Assembly (NCBI GenBank): GCA_032718475.1 | Contig: JAUCBJ010007449.1 | Location: 1-64,000 of the forward strand | DNA length: 64,000 nt | Source: Nemertoderma westbladi | Taxonomy: Eukaryota; Xenacoelomorpha; Nemertodermatida; Nemertodermatidae | Direction of reading: 5' to 3' | Shown here: piece after piece, positions 57,586-64,000 of the stretch | Numbering within the stretch: the first letter of the stretch is position 1 | Layout of the letters: the number at the start of each line of letters is the position of its first letter | Position numbers and translations under genes: made by a program | The notes under the pieces: model-generated | Seen by the model: only the letters and a program-made list of their open reading frames with translations | The model's database searches: none | What the model was told of the DNA's origin: nothing

Positions 57586-58266
57586 ATGGCTGACTTTAAT
57601 TCAGGTCCATATAATTTAAACTTTCAAATGGGAACGAGTATGATAATTTCTGGGCCATCTGGTTCTGGAAAGTCAACGTTTGTCAGTAATTTAATTAAAC
57701 ACAAGAATGGTTGTTTCAACGAAGCCCCCTTGCGAGTATTGTATTGTTACGGGAGCAATCCCCCGACTATTCCCGGTATTACTCACCTTTACAAAGTTTT
57801 GCCTGAAAATATAGATAGTTTAGTGAATAGTCGAGATTTATTAATTATAGATGATTTATTAACAGAAACTGAGTCCAGTACAGCTTTAACTGTATTGTTT
57901 ACTAAGGTAGCTCATTATTCCAATATATTTATTTGTTTTATAACGCAAAACATGTTTTATGGTGGGAAGCATAACCGCACAAGATCAATTAATAGCCATA
58001 CTTTAGTATTAATGAAAAATCCGCGAGACAGTTTATCAGTTTTAAAATTCGCGAAGCAGATGTTACCAGGGCAGACCAAATTTTTAGTTGATTCCTATCA
58101 AGATGCGACAATTGAACCATTTTCACATTTCTTAATTGATTTACGACAGGAAACACCCGAACATTTAAGATTTAGATCGGATATATTTCGTAATCATAAT
58201 TGTTACATTAAAAATTACATTGACTATAAACGTAGCGAAAATAATAATAATAATAATAATAAATAA
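57586..58266 (+). CDS. Genome-packaging ATPase (FtsK/HerA-A32 type)
   Basis: 226 codons. Walker A GPSGSGKST is at residues 23-31, Walker B LLIIDD at 85-90, and a sensor-like FITQNMF at 118-124. The following block (NSHTLVLMKNPRD, SYQDATIEPFSHFLIDL, LRFRSDIF) fits the packaging ATPases of Polintons, adintoviruses and related DNA viruses. These pump viral DNA into preformed capsids using ATP. Length is near the family's usual 220-260. The C-terminus runs into a poly-Asn tract encoded by an AAT repeat, and AAT triplets also abut the start codon. The gene is intact. Confidence 0.88.
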   Translation: MADFNSGPYNLNFQMGTSMIISGPSGSGKSTFVSNLIKHKNGCFNEAPLRVLYCYGSNPPTIPGITHLYKVLPENIDSLVNSRDLLIIDDLLTETESSTALTVLFTKVAHYSNIFICFITQNMFYGGKHNRTRSINSHTLVLMKNPRDSLSVLKFAKQMLPGQTKFLVDSYQDATIEPFSHFLIDLRQETPEHLRFRSDIFRNHNCYIKNYIDYKRSENNNNNNNK

Positions 58267-58303
58267 TTAATATTTTGTAACAATTTTCAATAATGTTGCA
58301 ACA

Positions 58304-58687
58304 ATGAATAGACTTGTGCAGAAATATCGTAACGAACTGGAATTTCTACGCAGCGCTACCCCTCAACAAAGAACTTATTTTATTAATCATACCGCGAGTA
58401 ACGAATTAATACGGCTCATTGTAAATACTGCATTAAATGTTCTAAAAGGTAACGTACAATTAACCCCTCATTCATTTAGAAATATTCGCCGCTATAAGAA
58501 GGTATTGAAATCTCTCAACCGTAAAACAAAAAATATATCAAGTTACAGAAAAAAGTTAAGCAATCAATCTGGAGGTATACTACCGTTTCTAATACCCTTA
58601 CTCGGCATTGGTGCGAAACTCGCCGCGAGTGCCGGTGCCGCCGCCGCTGGAGCAGCTATTGCGAAAAAAATTAACCGCGGACGGTAA
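58304..58687 (+). CDS. Small virion-type protein with Gly/Ala hydrophobic tail
   Basis: 127 codons. The middle reads LIVNTALNVLKGNVQLTP, then a Lys/Arg-rich helix (RRYKKVLKSLNRKTKN), then QSGGILPFLIPLLGIGAKLA and an Ala-rich stretch ending KKINRGR. The pattern NVLKGNV-x-L, basic helix, GG-hydrophobic is shared by a small protein common in invertebrate Polinton/adintovirus genomes. The amphipathic tail suggests a minor virion or membrane-active protein, comparable in style to adenovirus minor proteins. Exact role unknown. Intact, 37 bp after the ATPase. Confidence 0.7.
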   Translation: MNRLVQKYRNELEFLRSATPQQRTYFINHTASNELIRLIVNTALNVLKGNVQLTPHSFRNIRRYKKVLKSLNRKTKNISSYRKKLSNQSGGILPFLIPLLGIGAKLAASAGAAAAGAAIAKKINRGR

Positions 58688-58689
58688 CA

Positions 58690-58860
58690 ATGGTTAAAAC
58701 AGGAGTAACATTTAGAAAATTATATTTAGTATCGAGTAAACCGTTAGCTACTGATTTAAAACCACAAGATATACCTAGAGTAAATACTACAAAAAGAAAA
58801 CCCTTTAAAACATCAACTTCAAAGAAAATAATTAAAAAATTTCAGTTGTTCTTACGGTGA
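58690..58860 (+). CDS. Lysine-rich micro-ORF (56 aa)
   Basis: ATG at 58690, two bases after the previous stop, stop TGA at 58858-58860. The product is strongly basic (RVNTTKRKPFKTSTSKK, IIKKFQLFLR) and begins MVKTGVTFRKLYLV. It has no recognised domain. Tight spacing with the genes on both sides and AT-rich codons support a real gene of the viral element. A DNA-binding or core-type peptide is possible, but unproven. Confidence 0.5.
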   Translation: MVKTGVTFRKLYLVSSKPLATDLKPQDIPRVNTTKRKPFKTSTSKKIIKKFQLFLR

Positions 58861-58911
58861 TGCCCTTTATAAGAGATTTGAATATACATATTACTTGCGG
58901 TTGTCGAAAAG

Positions 58912-60431
<1,520 letters not shown>

Positions 60432-60692
60432 GCTTAGGTTTATACTGTATATTAATTCATTTTGGTCGCATATGACTGTAATTAATCAATATTAACTCGA
60501 ATGATATTACTATATCTATAGTTCATCCGTTTTAAATAAAGCCAATAAAATATTGATCCCGCGCATATACTGGAGAAGATGCGACAATGAACGTGGTCAC
60601 AGATGTCTATAATTTAACATTATACTGTACTGTATGTACAATGGAGTCAAGTAGAGAGAGAGAGAGCTTAAATAATAATAATAATAATAATA
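60432..60692. promoter_or_regulatory. Leader with (GA)n and (AAT)n before the virion genes
   Basis: This 261-bp spacer is the largest within the right-hand gene group. It ends with a GAGAGAGAGAGAG tract (60654-60666) and an AAT repeat directly abutting the ATG at 60693. It probably carries the promoter for the four virion genes to the right; no defined TATA box was chosen. Confidence 0.35.
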
Positions 60693-61565
60693 ATGGCCAC
60701 AGATACATATATCACTCTACTTTCAGATAGCTCATTAAACACTTACCCCAATAATAATCCTAGCGAGTTTACTGTTGATTTAGCCGAAGAATTATATATT
60801 GGTCCAAACGCTAAAATTGGGCTTGCCGAGCTACAATACCAAGCAACATACAATAATATTACACTGCAAACTCAAATCTCGCTGTCAATCGGGGTAGATG
60901 CAAAAGATGCCAAATTATATAGTTTATTTCCTGGTATGCATAGCTCTATTCAAGTGATTATTGATGATATAAATAAACTGTTTAATTCTGAAGCGAAATA
61001 TAGAGATTTCGAATTCATTTTTAATACAAATAATTCTAGAATTAAATTTAAATTTCCTAAAAAGTTGAAAAAAATACAATTAAGTCTACGTGGTGATTTA
61101 ATACAAATTCTAGGCTTAAAACCGTTATTGGATCGGAATCATCCTGGTATTCCGAATTGGGATATATACAGTACCACTACAGTAGATGAATTAAGCAATA
61201 TAGAACAGCCGATATTAATTTTAAATTATAGCGGACCAAAAATTTCGGAAATTGGCATTTTAGATTTTCCAGCTCCCACGAATATAACACGTAATAAAGA
61301 CACTATCTTTATATATACAGATATTATTAAGAGCTCATTTGTTGGTGACGCTTTAGCACCGCTCTTAAGAACCTGCCCTTTAACGCAATTAAATCGAAAA
61401 TATATTAATCACGAATACGAGAGCATTTGCTATTTCCCATTGTTGAATAAAAAACTAAAAACAATCTTAATTACTTTACGTGACGGACAAGGCGAATTAA
61501 TTAATTTTAGCGGAGGTCGCACTGTTATAACACTTAAGTTAATACGGGGTGGCAGTGATGGATGA
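60693..61565 (+). CDS. Virion protein paralogue 1 (Polinton-associated beta-rich protein)
   Basis: 290 codons. It begins MATDTYITLLSDSSLNTYPN and continues EFTVDLAEELYIG...KIGLAELQYQ. This matches a family found beside capsid genes in invertebrate Polintons, with the pattern F/Y-x-V/T-L-x-S-x-S...P-x-N...F...L...VGL-E-I-x-Y. It is predicted beta-rich and has no membrane segment. The next gene is a diverged paralogue, with the same start and end patterns (end: GELINFSGGRTVITLKL). A penton, spike or minor capsid role is likely by context but not proven. Intact. Its stop overlaps the next start by 8 bases. Confidence 0.7.
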   Translation: MATDTYITLLSDSSLNTYPNNNPSEFTVDLAEELYIGPNAKIGLAELQYQATYNNITLQTQISLSIGVDAKDAKLYSLFPGMHSSIQVIIDDINKLFNSEAKYRDFEFIFNTNNSRIKFKFPKKLKKIQLSLRGDLIQILGLKPLLDRNHPGIPNWDIYSTTTVDELSNIEQPILILNYSGPKISEIGILDFPAPTNITRNKDTIFIYTDIIKSSFVGDALAPLLRTCPLTQLNRKYINHEYESICYFPLLNKKLKTILITLRDGQGELINFSGGRTVITLKLIRGGSDG

Positions 61566-62403
61566 ATTCTACGTAAGACTACCAAGTAACTCCTGTCCAA
61601 TTGATTTTCCCCGCAATAGCGCTAGTAATTATCAGATCAATTTCCATGGCGCCTTACCTATAAACCCAAACGAAAACTGGGTGGTAGGTATAAAAAGTAT
61701 ATTTTACTTAGCTACGTTGCCGTCCATGTATAACAATGTAGAGAATGTTATTTTATTAAAAAAAGGAAAAAAAAATTTTGAGGATACACTTCCATCCGGT
61801 TTGTTCTACAGTATCAATGACATTATAGATTATTTTAACACGGGGGCGTTGAAAGATAAATTACAAATAGTTGAAAATACTCAACAAAATAGGTTGCAAT
61901 TTAGTTTAGGGAAAACTGTGCGAGAGTTATTTATAGGTCAACAATTAGCCTATTATTTTGGAATTACTGAAAATAATCTCGGCGCGAATTTAAATCCAAA
62001 TTTTAAAATTATTTTGAAGACGAAAAATAATATAAAGGGTTATTTAATAAAGGTTATCGGAAATGGAGAAAAAGCTTACCAGATGGTATTTTTATGCCCT
62101 CAACCACCCAATTCTATTCCAGAACCTAAGTCGAACATGTACGTGACTACTAATATAATTGAAAATCAATATATTAATGACTTTGGTTTAGCTTTACTTC
62201 GTCGTGTTGCGATACCTGATGACGTGAAATATGGTAGCGTAATAAATAAAGAATTTGTCAAGGATACAATTCATTATATCCCTGTAAAAAAATCATATAA
62301 GATAACATACATTCATATTGAAATAACAGACAAAGAAGGAAAAGATTTGAATTTTGAATACGGGACAACATCTATTACATTACACTTTAAACGAATAAAT
62401 TAA
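61558..62403 (+). CDS. Virion protein paralogue 2
   Basis: The likely start is the ATG at 61558 (MDEFYVRLPSNSCPIDFPRN); an upstream in-frame GTG would add three residues and is less likely. About 281 codons. It shares with the preceding protein the opening FYVxLPSNS...FP-x-N, the WVVGIKSI-x-Y block and the end LNFEYGTTSITLHF. Family and likely role are as for paralogue 1, in the virion shell or vertices. Two versions side by side suggest hetero-oligomers or different shell positions. Intact. The next gene starts one base after its stop. Confidence 0.7.
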   Translation: MDEFYVRLPSNSCPIDFPRNSASNYQINFHGALPINPNENWVVGIKSIFYLATLPSMYNNVENVILLKKGKKNFEDTLPSGLFYSINDIIDYFNTGALKDKLQIVENTQQNRLQFSLGKTVRELFIGQQLAYYFGITENNLGANLNPNFKIILKTKNNIKGYLIKVIGNGEKAYQMVFLCPQPPNSIPEPKSNMYVTTNIIENQYINDFGLALLRRVAIPDDVKYGSVINKEFVKDTIHYIPVKKSYKITYIHIEITDKEGKDLNFEYGTTSITLHFKRIN

Positions 62404-62404
62404 A

Positions 62405-62968
62405 ATGGATTCTGATTTATTTCAAAGATACAGTAAACCTCAATATGGTGGTGCAGACTCGAATCTTGCTGTTTTTAAAGGTGGTAGAAGTACGAGAGGT
62501 TCGACGCAAGTTCCTGTTTTTCGAGGTGGTTCATATATTGACCCTTACGGTCAACAAATTGGCACATTTGGTCCAAACTTAAAACAACGTCGTTTTCAGC
62601 ATTATCGTAGAGGTATGCGGGCAAATCAACACGGAGAAGGTATATTTACAGACGCTTTATCGACATTGAAAAAATTTGGTAAGCCATTAGCTAAAAAAGT
62701 TTTACAGAAAGCTTTACCATTTACCACAAAATTTATGAGACAACACGTAATACCAAAAGGTAAGCGGGTCTTACATCAGCAGGCTAATACGGTTATTAAT
62801 AAAGCATTAAATAAAATGAAACCGTCAACAAGGTCAGTTGTAGAAAAAGTTTATAGAGATTTAAAGCGACCCGCTAGACCAATGTCTATGAACATACATC
62901 ATCGACGTAGTAATAAATATAGAAAAATAAAAGGCAAACTGAAACACTGCGAAAAAAGTATTTTTTAA
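62405..62968 (+). CDS. Basic core-like virion protein
   Basis: 187 codons. The N-terminal half is rich in Gly, Tyr and Gln with repeats of F-K/R-GG (FKGGRSTRGS, FRGGSYIDPYG). The middle has HGEGIFTDALSTLKKFGKPL and KKVLQKALP, a pattern seen in the protein next to F54H12.2-type capsid genes in invertebrate Polintons. The C-terminus is strongly basic (HHRRSNKYRKIKGKLKH). Net charge and position suggest a DNA-associated or cementing core protein like adenovirus minor proteins; that is inference. Intact, one base after the previous gene and two before the next. Confidence 0.65.
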   Translation: MDSDLFQRYSKPQYGGADSNLAVFKGGRSTRGSTQVPVFRGGSYIDPYGQQIGTFGPNLKQRRFQHYRRGMRANQHGEGIFTDALSTLKKFGKPLAKKVLQKALPFTTKFMRQHVIPKGKRVLHQQANTVINKALNKMKPSTRSVVEKVYRDLKRPARPMSMNIHHRRSNKYRKIKGKLKHCEKSIF

Positions 62969-62970
62969 TA

Positions 62971-64000
62971 ATGTCAATTATTAAGGAATTAGATTTATTT
63001 TCTACACAGCCAATACAGACTGAATTTAAAGCAAAGCATTATGAAACAATTTACCCCGTATCTAATCTCAGAAGTGAGTCTAGGGAAGTCACGTTCCTTG
63101 TACCGAGATCCAATGAATTCTATACGAAACTGCAAGATGCGTTATTAATTACAAAATGTACTATACGATGGGATAGACGACTTGAAAACTCCCATATATA
63201 TATGCTGAATTACCCCGCTGAAACTATGTGGAGTGATATTAAAATAGACCTTAATGAGAAGCAGGTTGAAAATAGCAATAACCATTATTTCTACAAGTCG
63301 TACTTATCCAATTTATTATTTACAACTTACGAGGATAAAAATGGGCTACTGGGTGCGGGTGGCTTTCATCAACCTTTATCTGAGCACGGAAATGAAATTG
63401 ACCCCGGCGCGCATCCTATTGGCGATGCCTTTAGTAAACAAATGCAATTTGTAAGTGGATTGACGATTGATTTTGATACTGAAAGCAAAATAATACAACC
63501 CGGGTATGATTTAAGAATGCATTTTAGAAAAGTATCAAATTCGTTTATTTTTAAAATCACTCCAAACGCAAATGCGGTGACAAATCTTCGGCTAGAATTA
63601 GATGAAATAAAGATCCTAATCCCTAGAATGGAGGTTAATCCTGTAATAGAAAGCAGTCACCTAAAAGGTTTAGAGAGTTACGATATTGAATATCAATTTC
63701 AAAAAAAGGAGGTTACAACATTTACTATTCCCGCTCAAACCACAAATTACACCCAAACAAACATATTTGATGGTAAAAAACCCAAATTAGTTATTATCGG
63801 CTTCATAACAAATAACGCTTATTCGGGAGAATTAATTAGCAATCCCTTGAAATTTGAACATTTTAACCTTAGACGCGCGGAACTGATTGTAGACGGTCTT
63901 CCAGTAGGTGGTGTAATATACGAGCCTAATTTTACAGATGGAACATATATTTTTGAGTATACTCAATTAATGAAGAACATTAATACATATATTAACGGTT
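62971..64000 (+). CDS. Capsid protein of the F54H12.2-like family (partial, runs off right edge)
   Basis: ATG at 62971 opens a frame with no stop to base 64000, giving 343 codons of N-terminal sequence. It starts MSIIKELDLFSTQPIQTEFK, the usual ELDLFS opening of F54H12.2-like proteins, which are widespread in invertebrate genomes next to Polinton integrases. Family blocks follow: ILIPRMEVNPVIESSHLKGL, KKEVTTFTIPAQTTNY, PKLVIIGFITNNAYSG, NPLKFEHFNLRRAEL and VDGLPVGGVIYEPNF. By position and size this is the best candidate for the major capsid (double jelly-roll) protein; the capsid role is inferred from context. The C-terminal part and stop are outside the window. No break is seen. Confidence 0.8.
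   Translation, partial: MSIIKELDLFSTQPIQTEFKAKHYETIYPVSNLRSESREVTFLVPRSNEFYTKLQDALLITKCTIRWDRRLENSHIYMLNYPAETMWSDIKIDLNEKQVENSNNHYFYKSYLSNLLFTTYEDKNGLLGAGGFHQPLSEHGNEIDPGAHPIGDAFSKQMQFVSGLTIDFDTESKIIQPGYDLRMHFRKVSNSFIFKITPNANAVTNLRLELDEIKILIPRMEVNPVIESSHLKGLESYDIEYQFQKKEVTTFTIPAQTTNYTQTNIFDGKKPKLVIIGFITNNAYSGELISNPLKFEHFNLRRAELIVDGLPVGGVIYEPNFTDGTYIFEYTQLMKNINTYING

Overview
The window looks like nuclear DNA of a marine invertebrate. The palindrome TAGGCCTA is frequent, the introns are packed with transposable elements, mononucleotide G runs and minisatellites are long, and one host-style spliced gene plus one GPCR exon are present. An echinoderm or related deuterostome is my best guess, from general impression and not proof. 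There are no bacterial operons and no CRISPR array. No intact tRNA or rRNA gene was recognised.

Layout: 1-391 holds the start of a coiled-coil reading frame running off the left edge. 948-3431 is a nearly intact non-LTR retrotransposon ORF2 (minus). 7658-9956 is an intronless HECT E3 ligase (G2E3-like) broken by three frameshifts. 10963-11508 is an integrase-core exon (minus). 12771-14031 is a palindromic hAT-like MITE with an 8-bp target duplication. 15091-19480 is a BEL/Pao-type gag-protease that runs straight into an LTR-like segment.

23153-30398 is a complete four-exon gene for a secreted, probably GPI-anchored Ly6/uPAR (three-finger) protein. Its introns hold a SINE, LINE remnants, a WD-repeat gene fragment and a large palindrome. 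A piggyBac-like MITE lies just upstream, in a probable 5' UTR intron. A tRNA-cored foldback element follows the gene. 32865-34400 is a second BEL-type gag/LTR relic on the minus strand. 34499-36645 is a 29-bp satellite and 40285-41770 a 21-22 bp satellite. 37940-38736 is the C-terminal half of a rhodopsin-class GPCR. 43435-47159 is a LINE insertion with a 38-bp target duplication, itself invaded by a second copy of the piggyBac-like MITE. 48077-51757 is a decayed BEL/Pao pol. 53483-55697 is a long reading frame I do not recognise.

56309-64000 is the most coherent block: part of a Polinton/Maverick (adintovirus-like) endogenous DNA virus element. It carries an orphan gene, a RING protein, a packaging ATPase, a small virion protein, a lysine-rich micro-ORF, a retroviral-type integrase, two paralogous virion proteins, a basic core-like protein and the first 343 codons of an F54H12.2-family capsid protein that runs off the right edge. 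Only the integrase is broken: it contains an in-frame hexanucleotide expansion and then a frameshift. DNA polymerase B and the protease were not seen and would have to lie beyond the window.

The ATPase, virion and capsid genes would together build and fill a particle, and the integrase would insert the DNA. These roles rest on family knowledge. Many reading frames break by single-base shifts near homopolymers, so some breaks may be assembly errors.
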